A DNA stretch of 64,000 nt from Sipunculus nudus. Lineage: Eukaryota > Annelida > Sipuncula > Golfingiida > Sipunculidae. Location of the stretch: contig CM049312.1 of NCBI GenBank assembly GCA_026874595.1, positions 67,918,929 to 67,982,928 of the forward strand, given 5' to 3'. The notes beneath the pieces were generated by a model. That model ran no database searches. It had not been told where the DNA came from and worked only from the letters and a program-made list of their open reading frames with translations. This document shows, piece by piece, positions 22,941 through 35,541 of the stretch (the stretch's first letter is position 1; each line of letters opens with the position of its first letter). The translations under genes were made by a program, and so were the position numbers.

Positions 22941-24290
22941 CAATTTCGGACCTATTTCTGGACCAATTCTGTTTTTAATATGAATAAATTGTCTTCTAGA
23001 TGTGATAAATACTTCCATGGAAAAAATGCTGTTTAAGCTGAGATTAAATTACAGTGTACTGAAGATTAAGCAACACAATAATCTGGTATAAAGAAGAACT
23101 ACTGAGTCTTAATCATAATAAATCTCAAATTATAATAAATTCCAAAAGGATTGCTTATCAGAAACTTCAGATATCAATATTGGATTAAACTTTACCTTGT
23201 TATAATGAGACTAATTTACTTGGCGTGATAACAAATGCTTATTTATCCTAGAGACCACATGTTAACACCTTATGCAAAAAATATCAAAAGATAGTTCTTT
23301 ACCATATATCAAGCTTTCCTTTTCTGAAATCAATGACCGAGGTTTAAGCCACAATCATTCCACTAAATATTGAGTATGTCCTATAAGCAGCTGGGGAATG
23401 TAAGCATCTGTTCTTTATCGTCTTCTCCCAGTATGGTACAAAAGAAACTAAACAGAGCTACCCGAATTATAACCAAAAACTACGATAGAAATGTAAATTC
23501 CCTGATACTAATTAGTGAACTGTGATAGATGAATGTACACCAACGCTAAACATATTTTATTGAAGTGCTTAATGTATAAATGTGTTTGCTTAATGGTTCC
23601 TGGTTCACGAGGGGAAAGTTTTCATTTAGTTCATGAAGCTCATAATCATGGGACTCGAGCTGCCGTCAGTTATAATTAAGTCCTTCCTAAACCCAAAACT
23701 AAATATTTGAAAAAGTCTTCAATATTTGCTGGGACAAAAATCTGGAATAGGTTATCAAGTGAATTTTGATCAGTCACATTATGTGATTCCTTCAAGAAAC
23801 GAATTTACTGAGAAATTTTAGAGAATTTATCGGCTACTTGACATGGTATACAGTTCCGTATCTTTGCTATGGTGTGTGTAGCACCCTTTTTACTTAGCAT
23901 TCATGGATCATATAAGAATAAAATAAACTCCATTCCATATTTTTAATCACAATATTGCTATGGCCAAGTCTATCAATGTAACAGAATATCGTATTATAAT
24001 TGCTTCATACCTCACATAGATATAAACTGACTGTGGCATTTTAGTACTCTCCTGATATATTATAAATATGATATAAATGTGCTTGCAGTTTTTAGAGATC
24101 ATATAATGACAATGTTCATATTTTATACTCCCTGCCATGGTATTATGAATGTATTGTATTGATATTTTATTAAATATATGTTTTTATTTGTATATAGAAT
24201 ACTGGACACCAAGGTAGACAAGCTTGATTTTAGCTGATTGTTTTTTACCTTGCATGAATGTGATGTAAATAAATAAAATAAATAAATATG
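22940..24290 (+). pseudogene. Relic of a CR1/L2/Jockey-like non-LTR retrotransposon, 3' end
   Basis: Broken plus-strand frames give GPISGPILFL (the reverse-transcriptase GPLLFLIYIND-like motif), LLGVITN-YLSWRPHVN, YGTKETKQS near 23435, LNRATRIIT, and RLSSEF before FKKRIY. They lie in the order found in the palm-thumb and C-terminal region of these enzymes. Several stops and frameshifts separate them, so it is dead. An ATAA microsatellite tail (24265-24290) marks the 3' end, as is usual for CR1/L2 types. Confidence 0.75.
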
Positions 24291-24559
24291 TGCGTATACT
24301 TATATAATAGAACATGGAATAGATGTGGGTTTACATACATAGCATTTGCTAACAGTTGGCAATATAATAGCGGGGGTGCGCGCCCCTTTGCGCCCCCTAT
24401 TAATACGCGTCTGCCTTGAGAGCATACAACCCATGCAGCCATAACAGGCGCTAGAATGTTATTCGTACTACATTTGAATGCCGTCCATGACCAGTACCCA
24501 TTCACTCCTTGAACCCTCTGGTAAAGATTTTAGCTAGAGTCTTAGCGCAGACGTTCGTC

Positions 24560-24632
24560 AGAACGGGACGCGAACCCACAACCTTGTCCTCACAAATCCA
24601 ACACCTTATTCATTACGCAACCACGCTCGACG
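24560..24632 (-). repeat. tRNA-derived SINE-like head S1
   Basis: On the minus strand an A-box-like TGGTTGCGTAATG is followed about 45 bases on by GGGTTCGCGTCCC (24577-24565), a good RNA polymerase III B box. It does not fold as a complete cloverleaf, so it is a SINE head or tRNA relic and not a tRNA gene. Confidence 0.5.
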
Positions 24633-25023
24633 TAGGTAGGTATCTTTAGGATTTGATCAAAACCTCATACAAAGTGTCAGCTTGTATACGTTTATGCTTT
24701 GTTATTTGTCTGTAATAAACTACAAAGTGGCAGAACGTCGTCAGAGTCAGCGAGAAGAAGTTAAAACTGGCACATCAATTTTATAATACTCTTTGATAAA
24801 GTCAGTCTATTCTGACTTTCTTCTTTTCCTTCATGGTCTCCCGGGATCGTTTTATAGTAGAGTTATTTCTTTAAAATTAAAAGAAAACCAAGGGTGAAGA
24901 GAGCTTTCCTTTGCGACAAAGACCTTGGCCTCAGGTCTTATATCACCTTGCGGACTCAGGGCTTTAAGCTCAATTGGTAAACACATTTTAAGTATATGAA
25001 TGCAGCATTCTAATTTATTTTGC

Positions 25024-25165
25024 TAGAGAGTGAGTGATTGAATGAATGATTGAATAAATGAGTGAAGGAATGAGTAAGGGATTGAATGCGTGAATGAATG
25101 AGAAAATTGGTAAATTAATTTGTAAATGAGTGAGTGAATGAGCAAATGAATGAATGAAATAATAA
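25024..25165. repeat. GAAT/GAGT tetranucleotide tract
   Basis: Degenerate (TGAA)n/(TGAG)n array such as TGAATGAATGATTGAATAAA. Simple-sequence DNA with no other feature. Confidence 0.85.
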
Positions 25166-27640
25166 ATTAACTAATATACCAGTGTACCCTACCAGGATAA
25201 ACAGTTTCAGCCAAGCCGATAGGTATCACCAGTATTGTGATAAATGTCCTTGCATCATTTCTTCCAGTCCATTGGACTACCTATATACAGAGAGATAATT
25301 CAACCACTGCATTAATATCTTGCTTGAAAAACTACGTGCATCATCACATGAATAAACATGGGGTACACATTTATTGGGAACTGTTACGGATCACACGTAT
25401 TAATAATGCCCTTAGCCCCATGTAAATAAGAACGAACAGTATGTACTTTCCTGCATTTCCTTGCACGGGACATTGTTGAAAACTTATTTCTTCATAAAAG
25501 GCTCTATTATTAATTACCGGCCAAAGATCACTCAACTATAACTAGAAAAACTGTGAGTTTTTTGTTGTTGTTGTAATTATGCGTAGTTGCTTCAACGCCC
25601 GAACTACGTTTTTTTTTTAAATATTATTCTGCTTCAGAGCTCGGAGGAGAATGACATATATAACAATTGGAGCAAATGGTATATTGAAGAAAATGAAAAA
25701 GATGCCAGCTAGTCTTCAGGTGTCTACGAAGGCGCGCGTCAACTGAAAGAAGTATCTTTTTTAATTGCCAGTCCCAAGCTCTGTACATTTGATTAAAGCA
25801 CAGTATATAGTTTTAAACCTAACCAAGGCCTGTTTAAAATACGGTGGTTGGCTTTATATTCGCGTGGCCGAAAATTCGCGAAGTTTTCATTTTGTACGTT
25901 CCGCGAGGGCTTCATTTTAGCGATTTCACGGGGGTCTTTAAAAAACTAAGTACAGCATGCAGTATTTGTATGTCTGATAAGATAAGAATAAAACCCAGAA
26001 CACCTCATTCATTTCAATTACAGTCATTATATTTTGCTATGTGTAACAGTCGATATATCCCCTATGATTATCACATGTTTGACAAAAATTTATGCGTGTT
26101 TGCATGGGCCGGTTCCAATACCACACACAGATTATATTGCTGATTAACGAACCATATTTTTCGAGATGTTCCGATTATACAGATGCAGCATCACCTCTTG
26201 TTCATCTTAGATGACCAGATGATCAAGATGAATAGTTTTCTGTATATGCAACATTAATGTTGGATAAATAACAGAGCGTAGCACGCAATCATATGCTATA
26301 TAATCTTATTCTTTCCTCATTATTTGGTTTTATAACTAAAACCATAATTTAGAGAAATTTAAACAGCTTTTTTTCTGAAACTTTTCCTTGCGTGAAGACC
26401 GTCTTATTTTAAGTTAAATGTATTTGACACTATTCCAAATATTTCTTCATTATTCAATAAGAGGTTCAAATGCAATACTTCTTTACAGACATATTTACCA
26501 AAAAAACTATTTTTATTATTCTGAATTGTCACGAAATTGTCTGTATATCCGTGGTATATTTTATTTATCTGCATTCAAGTTTGAGTTTTTAAAGAAGAAT
26601 ATAAAATGCCAAATAGACTAGTTTTGCAATTAAAATTGCATCCTATTTGTATTGTGTACATTGGATAAACTTGTTGTTTTTCTTGACGTTTCTCCGCTTA
26701 ACAAGATCCAGCGCCACATTAAATCTAACTCCATGCCCTGTTATAGGGCCACTTCCCCTACTCCCAGTGAATTCCTGGAAGCGATTGCCCACAGCGAGTC
26801 ACCGCTTGCCACTCAGTGTAACATTAGCTATTGAAGAGAGCTTGTCAGCGAGTGTGGGTCTTGGGCATTAGTGAAAGCCGCCGGGGTTTAATTGCGCCGT
26901 CACCAAGACCCGATAGAGCTGAAAGGTTCGACTTGTGCATGGCCTTGTTGCTGACAGTATAAACTATGACTGGTAAGTAGTTGTTTTGATATACGACAAA
27001 TATCGGTATGCAACTGGACATATTTAAACTCAGTGATGTTAGTGCTGGCGTGTGTGCATGCAGGTGAGCTGACAAGGCTACACCCCCCCCCCCCCCTCCC
27101 AGCCACAAAGGGTGAATAGAATATTAAATATATCTGAGAGTACGTTTTCGACCGTTAACGGTGCAAGACGTTTCGTCGCTGCAGGCGGCTATTCACACCG
27201 CCCCCCCCCCCCCCCGAAACTGGACACTAGGAATAAACTGAAACTTTTCTTTTTGATGATTTAGAGAAATCATGAAAATGAATTCAGTGATATCACACTG
27301 CGAAGGATCTCACTCCCCAAGAGAACGACTCTGCTGTTTAGGGTTTGCGGGCGTCACAATCTGAACCCCGAATGCTCCGTGGCTTCTGATCTAATACATG
27401 TAGCTGTAGACGCCACCTAACGCTTCCTTCGTTGCTCTATTATTTATTAAGAGTACGGGCTTCTGATTACACATATAGCCTAGGTATAGCTGTAGTGATG
27501 AAAGTAATGTAGTCCGTTCCAGTATGTTGGATAAGAATTGATTCAAGGCAAATAACATAAACATGGGTGGTTTTGTGGTTAGACCTTTTTCGGAATAAGT
27601 AATATTTTGCAAGTATGCACATGTGGAATTCCTCTTATTA
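25166..27640. other. Intergenic, no gene recognised
   Basis: Mostly AT-rich. A GC-richer patch at about 26695-26940 stands out but shows no coding frame or recognisable RNA. Poly-C runs occur near 27084-27099 and 27200-27214. A stretch at 25860-25935 (TTCGCG-rich) resembles interspersed repeats. Confidence 0.4.
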
Positions 27641-27900
27641 AATAGGTGGTCATTTTTACACTTCCTCTATATTCCCGTTGAATCACATCGGGAAAAAAGT
27701 GGAAGTATAATATGACCTAATATTTAATAAGCGTAATGTGAAATGTAAAAAAGGTGTTTCCTTGAAATGTAACAAAATTTTATTTTAAAATTTTGGAGTT
27801 GAGATAAGTAGTGCCTGTCGTTATAGTGCCTTAAAGGAAGAGGTTAGATTTGAGTAGAACGACCTCTGGCGGAAGGGTGCAATGATATTATAACAACAAA
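27640..27900 (+). repeat. Dispersed repeat Z, copy 1
   Basis: It shares with 42690-42910 the phrases TTTCCTTGAAATGTAACA, TTTTAAA-TTTG-GAGTTGAGATAAGT and GAGTAGA-C. The left part contains a foldback (AAATAGGT...ACTTCC and its complement GGAAGT...ACCTAATATTT). It is non-coding. Confidence 0.55.
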
Positions 27901-28689
27901 GGTATAACTGACCAGGGTTCGCTAATAAAAAGTTGTAAAAACTTGAGAACTTAGTTCTTTGAATATTTCACATGGCGAAAGGTCACCTTTATGACCTATC
28001 AACATGCCATAATGCAGTTTTTTAAATTATTGTATAAAAAAATAGCATTATAATGATCAGAGGCTTGAACAACAGTTTGCAATCCTTTATCACAAGTTAA
28101 TTAATTTTGGATTGTGTTGTGTCCTCGATGCGTAGATTTTGACAACAGAGCAGTTCAGGAATCTCATCAAGCTTTGTATAAAGTACCAGGTCCATCCAGT
28201 ACTCAGCGGTCAGGTGGTTACATTGTGCAATGTGAAATCAGTAAACCCCGGATCTTTTTATCTGTTGCATTGTCCCTATATACCACGTTCTGATGTAAAA
28301 TTTAATGCAATTAAAAAAGGGGGCCAGAAAAGGGGCTGTTGGCGTTAAAGGATGTTACGGCCAATACGCTGGTCGTAGACTCTTCAATGCTAGAGGGATA
28401 AAATGGCGCCAGTCAGCGTCCAATTCTGCCGTGGACTATTTGAGGGGTTACCTTTGTTCATCAGTTCTGGCCTGATTGATACATGATTTGAAAATGCCAC
28501 GCGCTTTTTTTTCTCAAAACAGGAACTGCACATGAGTATTTTCCTCAAATGTCCAACAATGTCCCCTTACTTTGAAATATACAGGAAGAATTATATAATC
28601 GCACACTGGTGGTTCGTCTTGTATGATTCATTCTAGTACCAGGGAGTAGATGGTGGTTAAGCAATCATACCGTGTCGAGGTCTCCATCT

Positions 28690-29610
28690 TGCTGGTGTTC
28701 TTCTCATATCTCACGATCATGGACTTGGTGTCGGATCCCATGGTCTCGGTCGTGGTCTTTGACCTCATGGTCTCGGTCTTTGTCTCTGATCTCATGGTCT
28801 CAGTCTTGGTCTGTGACCTCATGATCTTGGTCTGTGACCTCATGGTCTCGGTCTGTCTCTGATCTCATGATCTTGGTCTCTGACCTCATGGTCTCGGTCT
28901 TGGTTTCTGACCTCATGGTCTCGGTCTTGGTCTGTGACCTCATGATCTTGGTCTGTGACCTCATGATCTCGGTCTCTAATCTCATGGTCCTGGTCTCCGA
29001 CCTCGTGGTCTCGGTCTTTGTTTCTTGCCTCATGGTCATGGTCTCTGACCTCATGATCTTGGTCTCTGACGTCATGATATCGGTCTTGGTCTCTGAACTT
29101 GTGGTCTCGGTCTTGGTCTCTGACCTCAAGATCTTGGTTTCTGGCCTCATTATCTTGGTCTTTGATCTCATGATCTTGGTCTCTGACTTCAAGGTCTCGG
29201 TCTTTTTTTCTGACCTCATGGTTTCGGTTTTGGTTTCTGACCTCATGGTCTCGGACTTTGTCTCTGACCTCTTGAAAATGGTCTCTGACTTCATGGACTT
29301 GGTCTTGGATTCTGACTTGATTTCCTCGGTCTTCATGGTTTCGGTCTTGGTTTCTGATCTGTTTTTTCTCGGTCTTTGTCTCTGACCTCATGGTCTCGGC
29401 CTCGGTCTCTGACTTCATTTTCTCGGTCTTGATCTCTCTGAGCTTATTCCTGGTCTTGGCCTCCGACGTCATGGTCTCGGCCTCTGACTTCATGGTCTCG
29501 GCCTCTGGCCTCATGGTCTCGGTCTTGGTCACTGACATTATGGTATTGGTCTTGGTTTCAGATCCCATGGATTCGGTCGTGGTCTCGGATTGGCCGGTCT
29601 CACTTGTCAC
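28690..29610. repeat. Coding-like minisatellite of 27- and 21-bp units
   Basis: About 35 units such as CTCATGGTCTCGGTCTTG (27-base form) and CTCATGATCTTGGTCTGTG (21-base form). Both unit lengths are multiples of three, so long open frames exist on both strands: plus 28834-29385 (SVLVSDLMV repeats), minus 28800-29336 (MRSETKTET repeats) and minus 28840-29610 (256 codons, MRSETKTE then DRDHEVRDQ repeats). I see no splice or promoter evidence that any of them is a gene. The highly charged minus-strand product would be the most plausible if one is expressed. Confidence 0.8.
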
Positions 29611-29639
29611 TGACGTCCGTCTGATCGTCCGAGGTTAAT

Positions 29640-30440
29640 AAATTACCGGGAGGATGGGCTTCGCTTGTGTCTGTATAGTATATGTATTAAGACATGCCCT
29701 TTTTTCAAATATTATGTCCAGTTGACGCTATTCTGTGGTTAAAAGAAGTAAAACATAATATTATTATCAATAAGACAATGCGGTATTCATGGGTTAAGTG
29801 TCTGCCTTTATGTACTGATGCGTGTCTCAGTATATAAATACTTGTAGTGAACTTTATCAGGTGTTTTAAACCTACAAATGCATGAAACTGCCCCTCTTAA
29901 TCTCTATAAATCACTAGACCAGAACAAGTAATGATCACTAGCAGTGCTTAAAATCAATTTGTAAGTTTATATATAGATAAATGAAAAATTAGAAATAAGA
30001 ATATCAGTTTTAGGGCCTATGTGGACTAGTAATGTTTTAATTTTATTAGCCCTCTTGGTGAGAACTATTCTCCTGCAAATATCGAACCCTGTATCTTTGG
30101 TTGAAGGAATTATTACAGACAGTTAAGTAATGTTGAGGAGGTCAATGTATGGAATGCGGTTATATTAGGAACACGGCATTGGCAGCTGAGTTGTTTAGAT
30201 ATTGGCAAACGAGATCTGTAGCACGCAAATCTACAGTTACCGCCCGACAAGGCTGTCTGCATCTGATATAATACCAAAACAACACCAAACATGTAAGATG
30301 TGAATTTGTTCTTGGTGTTATGATCTGCTTGCAGATAAACAAGCTGATTCATCATTAGAACTTTCCTTTGCAGAAGGCAAGCACAGTTCATATATATGTA
30401 CCCACTGTAATCTAGGAACCTCATAATTCTACCAAAAAAA
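29640..30440. other. Intergenic, no gene recognised
   Basis: AT-rich sequence. A 120-codon minus-strand open frame (30475-30113) overlaps the edge of repeat X and has no recognisable domain. Confidence 0.4.
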
Positions 30441-30925
30441 AAACCAGGTAAATATATGGCTTTAAAGGGGCCCAATCACCTATCTGACCGTTATAAACTA
30501 AAGGTACCTAGGAGCTTTTATAGAAATAGGCCAGGAAACGTTAATATCACAGCAAACAGGCTGTTTGTTTTGTTCATATCAACGTGTTTACAAAAGGCCC
30601 GCCAAAGTAAAACAAATTAAACAATGGCATCTGACAGCAAGTCCGAGCTTTGCAAATGGCGTTTTACAACAAGTGAGCTTTCTACTTCCGCATAAATGCA
30701 ACCTACCTCCTAAATTACATGTTTTCCCGTTTTTTTTAACATTGTTGTGTTTACAAACATGTTGTTGATAAACAACTTCATATATCCTTCACGAAGGCCT
30801 TATAAGTACCGGTATTTTCACAAGCAAAAATTCCCTCAGATCATTAATATATACACAGAGGGAGCCAGAAATCACATAGATTCTGTTTCAGAAGATAAGG
30901 TGAATGAGCACCTTTAATAAAGTTG
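30440..30925 (+). repeat. Dispersed ~480-bp repeat X, copy 2
   Basis: It starts CTTTAAAGGGGCCCAATCAC, continues AAATAGGCCAGGAAACG and TTTTGTTCATATCAACGTG, and ends near GCCAGAAATCACATAGATTC. The order and spacing match the copies at 20880 (inverted) and 60010. Confidence 0.65.
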
Positions 30926-31854
30926 TAAGAATTTCAGAAGACTTGTGTTTAAGTATCAGCAGAAGTTCATCCATTTATTAAGTGCGGAAAATGTACATGT
31001 GTATATCAATAAAAAAATACTCTGTATTCTACTGGATGTAATAAAATGGACGCTATGCACCCACCAAGGCGTTTCCCGTAGACAAGTTCAGAATGCCATG
31101 GTGAAGAAGATAAAATACCATTGTATACAAATTTGTATTATGGAAGTAGAAATATCGCTGGTAATAGTGCAGATGACTTGACAAATTTCCGACCACGTGT
31201 TGTTTTGGTATGTAACCAGTCACGCTGACCTTTGTAAATGAGACAGATAATGCAGAAAAACCTGCAGCTGTTTAAAATATATAAATATCAATTTAATGCT
31301 TGACTAAAATAGTTTTCAAGCTATGCTTTCTTCTCATATTATTAGATAACTAGGCCTGTAACTCATTCCTTCATTGCAACTGGTCTGCCTATCTATGAAA
31401 AAATTTCCCATTTTCAATGGGACATCACTGTTTAATAGACGGCAGTCAGATTTAATTTAAACACATTATTGCCATATTACCTGTATAATCGGTGGTAATC
31501 CTCTCAGTAACATTATGTTTGCGTAATCCTTTAAGAAGTCACGTGACTAACATATATCCTTCTGTACAGGGTTCCTTGTTAATATAGCATTCGTATGATT
31601 ACTTGGTATATTAGAAGCTTTACAATTACTGTATTAAGTAGACTTTCCCTTTTAATCCTCCTGCTACACAAATTAATCAAGTGTACACAGTTTCAGAAGC
31701 GGCTTTATGGCTTTTACATTAATCTTCTTATGTCTTTGGTGTCAGGGCTTTAGGGACACGTGACCGGAAGTCACAAAAGGGTCATAAATATTAAAATTGT
31801 AGTTTTCTGACACACTGTATAATTTTAACAGTATTCATAATAATGAAAAACTTA

Positions 31855-32090
31855 TTCGGCCATATTCCCAGGTTCAGTCGTGCATATGTGACGGTGCATT
31901 TGTGAATATTCCTTGATGACGTTTCTGAATCCGGATCATGTTCCGGATCCACACCAAAAGCTAATCGGTTCTTCATTGGCATATTCCCGGAATGTCCTGA
32001 AAATTTCATTAGATTCAGGTTCATGATTGCGTGAGTTATATTGTGAACAAACACACACGCACATAGATGTTATCTCCTGGCGGAGATAAA
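31855..32090 (+). repeat. Dispersed repeat Y, copy 2
   Basis: It contains TTTGTGAATATTCCTTGATG, GAAAATTTCAT, TGAGTTATATTGTGAACAAA and a CA-rich run, ending CTCCTGGCGGAG. These match the other three copies in the window. Confidence 0.65.
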
Positions 32091-32117
32091 AATAGCCAGG
32101 TTGGGAACGTTGATCAA

Positions 32118-32292
32118 GTCAGCTAATTCTCAGCTCATTTTCAGCTTATTCTTAGATAATTCTCAGCAAATTCACAGCAAATTCTCAGCTAATTCTCGGC
32201 TAACTCTTGGCTAATTTTCAGCTAATTCTCAGCTAATTCTCGGCTAATTCTCAGCTAACTCTCAGCAAATTCTCAGCAAATACTCAGCAAAT
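32118..32292. repeat. 11-bp minisatellite (TCTCAGCTAAT)n
   Basis: About fifteen units of TCTCAGCTAAT with variants TCTCAGCAAAT and TCTCGGCTAAT. It abuts the end of repeat Y. No coding role seen. Confidence 0.9.
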
Positions 32293-34300
32293 TAAAATTT
32301 GGTTCACTGTTGCTTGGCAAGAATAATGATATGTACATCCGTTCAAGATTGCAAAAATACACTTTATAATGTTCCCATGATATTTTAGGTAACTTTTGGT
32401 AAAAACGAAACAAAGATAGGGACTTGGTAGGAATTAACATAAAAAATACACAAAACTTATGGTCGTCTCCCTTCCATGCACGAAACACATGACCTCACAA
32501 CATTTTAATAATCATGACTCCTCGCGTAATATTCTAACATCATGCTTAATGTTCCATTCCTCTACTAATCTTGCATACCGTTCACATTCCGTCACTACTT
32601 TTTTTCAAAGGGGAAATTCCCTCTAACACAATGAAACAAACAGGATAATATAAACTTAAACTTGAGTTCTTCTTTAGTACATAGAAAATCTATTTTTTAA
32701 GTTAAAAAAACTAGTTTATACATATATATATATCACTAATCATCATACGATTATATTCGTCATCATTCAGTCGATGGCGCCACCTTCAGGTTTATAAATG
32801 ATATTGCCAGAACATTCTTCACAATATTTTTAACAATGAGATCCGACATCAAAAGACTTTTTTTTTTACAAAGTCAGACCAATTCTCTTTGTCATGCACT
32901 CGATGAGCTAATAACAATTAACTGATACATCTCTAATTAAAATTGTTATGCAAATACATATCTCATAGTTTGTTAGAAGCAACTGGTCTAAATGAAAGGA
33001 AAAATTAATCATTCAGTCCCCGAATAACGGAAGTGGTAGATTTCGTGACGTGATGTAATGTATCATGCCATCACCATGGTGACACGGTTGGTCTCTTGCT
33101 TTACCTGTCCCTGCATGCTGACGCATCCTAAATAACTAAACGTCAAAGAGATCACAGTTAACCCGATTTATTTGGATTACAGGTAACAACAATCAGACAC
33201 ACAAACAATACACAAACAGACAAAATAACAATTATATATCATTGGACGGGAAAAAGTCGCCCAAAAGTCGCCCACACACGTACACACATGAATGGGGGAG
33301 GGTCGCATACGATTGGTCATACATTTTAATCCTGACATCCGAATGCGATTTTGTTACTTAAGAACTAGTATGTACAGAACTGATAAAGGACACAAAGGAC
33401 AAAGCATACCCGGTTGGTGAGCTAACAGGTTCTTGAACTATAGAAAGTCATGAAAAAATAGACTTGTTTATAAAGAAAATGAGGGATATGAAGTCTCTGA
33501 AGGATTAGTCTTTAGATAGGTCTGTCTGTTACTCAGGCATAAGTAAAAAATGAGTTACCGAGATAATGAAGCAAGACGCATGAGAGCTAAGACAATGATT
33601 AGAGCACCGAAGCCAAAGAGGAATTCACCAAGGACTATATAGGGTTATTAAGGCACATGAACCAAACTTTCTGAGAAGCCATTTTCCTGCCTTGAGGGGA
33701 TGGGGTGGGGGGGGGGGGGGGGCGGGGCAGTTACATACAATATTGTATCTCCCATTTGCCAAAAAAAAAACATGTCATAAAGATGACAATATGAGCTTTG
33801 TTTCGAACTCGTGAGCGATTTTCAAGTATGTGTCACAGTGTTGACTTCAAATATAAGTGCACTGATGATTTTCAGAAATGTCCAAAAACTTAGTCCCCTG
33901 TATGTACCTGGCCAATATAAACTCTTCAGCTGTCTGCAGACTAAGCATATCACTCTGTTGGATATGACAAGTTCATATAATATGCCCACCTTTGTCCTTG
34001 CAATGCTTAACACAGCCATATTAAACGAACATATTAGTCTTTGCAGCTGCCGTAGGGCCATGCAAACAAGAGCTGTCATAGCGAAATAACATTCTTGATA
34101 AAAAAAAATGTACGTGTATTTCGGAGAGGGACGATGTATACACCCCGATAAAGAAAGGTAAGGGCGGGGCGCAAGTCTCTTCTTGTCCCCCACCCCAACT
34201 TTTTTTGCATAAGCGAACAGTGCCCCTGTTAAGTCTCGAGAGCTGATGCTGTTTTTTTTTTAAAAAGGAATTAGAGTGAACCAAAGGTAATAATACAATC
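32293..34300. other. Intergenic, no gene recognised
   Basis: No convincing coding region. A G-run lies at about 33709-33725. An exon-like minus-strand micro-segment near 33100-33122 (between TTATTTAG and GTAAAG) was noted but cannot be supported. Confidence 0.4.
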
Positions 34301-34309
34301 CCTCTGCCC

Positions 34310-34395
34310 TTTCTACCCGCACCAACCGGATTCGAACCTGGGACCATCGGTCATGGGAACTGATCACCTAAACCCGCAAGCAATATCTGACCTGT
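34310..34395 (-). repeat. tRNA-derived SINE-like head S2
   Basis: The minus strand carries GGTTCGAATCC (34338-34328), a perfect B box, and an A-box-like GGGTTTAGGTGATCAG about 40 bases upstream. No full cloverleaf was recognised. Confidence 0.5.
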
Positions 34396-35479
34396 GTCCC
34401 ACCTTGTACGGCCTGTTCTAACAGTGTTATTCTAACAGTATACGGCAATACGAGAGTTAAATTTGTGTGGCTAGATCGATGTCGGGATATTCAAGCGTGA
34501 CATTCCGCCGTCCATACAGAGTCTGATTACCCAGCACGACAGACGGGGAGCAAATGACCGCTGTGTGCTGTATTCACTGCATAGGACGCAATAAACATAT
34601 CGATTTGTTGATGTTACGAGCCACATGTTAGTGTAACAAATGGGAATATCCTCGATGATTTATATTTGTGATTTTTACTACAGCTGTAGAGATTAGTCAC
34701 TGAAGGTGCGTGTAGAACCAGTATGAATAATACAGTCTTTGTATCGCTCAACCTAGAGACAGACCTGTTTTATTTAGCCATTTAGATATATACGTATATC
34801 AAAACGCTTTATCTAGTAGTTACCAAATGCTAGCAAAAGCCGCCTATGCGACATATGGCTACTAATGTGCTAACACAGGTTTAAGAATGATCCAGTTAAT
34901 GAGAAGAGATATCAGGTGTTTTTGCCATATATTTCATTTATTCACATTGCCTCGTAATAATCAAATAATGATTGACGAGCACCTTAGCGAAATTAATCAG
35001 TCTCATAGGCTACACCAAAACAAGTTCAACGTTCTTTTGGTTCAAGAATAAAGAGCAAGCTTGTGATATATATTCTTTTTCTATTTGAATTAACCGGCCG
35101 AGACAAATACGTGGAATTTTGTCAGTTGACATGAAGAACACAAACATATGGGGTAGTTTCTGAGATGGTACAGGTTAACCCCAAAAAATATCAGACAAAT
35201 CGATTTAAATATCTGAAAAACGCGAAGATTCGACAAAAAAGACACATCCATTTTTAAGTGGATGCGATAAAAAAGGTCTCTTTAGTAGGGCCGGTCGCAC
35301 GTGATGTCGTTCAACGGTGGAGTGGGGTACTAATTAGATCCTTAATTCTTTTCTCCCGCCGTCGTTGAAAGTGCCGTCGGCAGAGGACATAGAGATGGTG
35401 ACGTCCGTCGCGTCCATCCGAAAATGTGTTATCAGAACAACTTGAAAACAAACTGATATATAATCACCACATCACTCAC

Positions 35480-35541
35480 ATGATTGGTCTTCGCTTATGG
35501 ATGACCTCCATGCGTTTCTCAATGTCACAGAGGTGTTCTTC
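35480..35541 (-). CDS. Candidate isolated coding exon of an unknown gene
   Basis: On the minus strand CTGCAG is followed by 62 open bases encoding EEHLCDIEKRMEVIHKRRPI and then a GTGAGT donor. The peptide is charged and looks like real coding sequence, and both splice sites are good. I could not find a neighbouring exon or recognise the protein family. It could be a chance match or the only exon of a larger gene that is inside this window. Confidence 0.25.

Noticed and set aside
24560-24632. Functional tRNA gene
   Set aside because: The B box is good, but acceptor and anticodon stems do not pair, so it is treated as a SINE-like head. The same applies to the other four heads.
28834-29385. 183-codon plus-strand hydrophobic repeat frame as a membrane protein
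   Set aside because: It is one of three frames open because the minisatellite units are multiples of three. No start context, splice site or domain supports it.
33100-33122. 23-base micro-exon between TTATTTAG and GTAAAG on the minus strand
   Set aside because: Too short to judge, with no reading frame partner other than a speculative link to 35480-35541.
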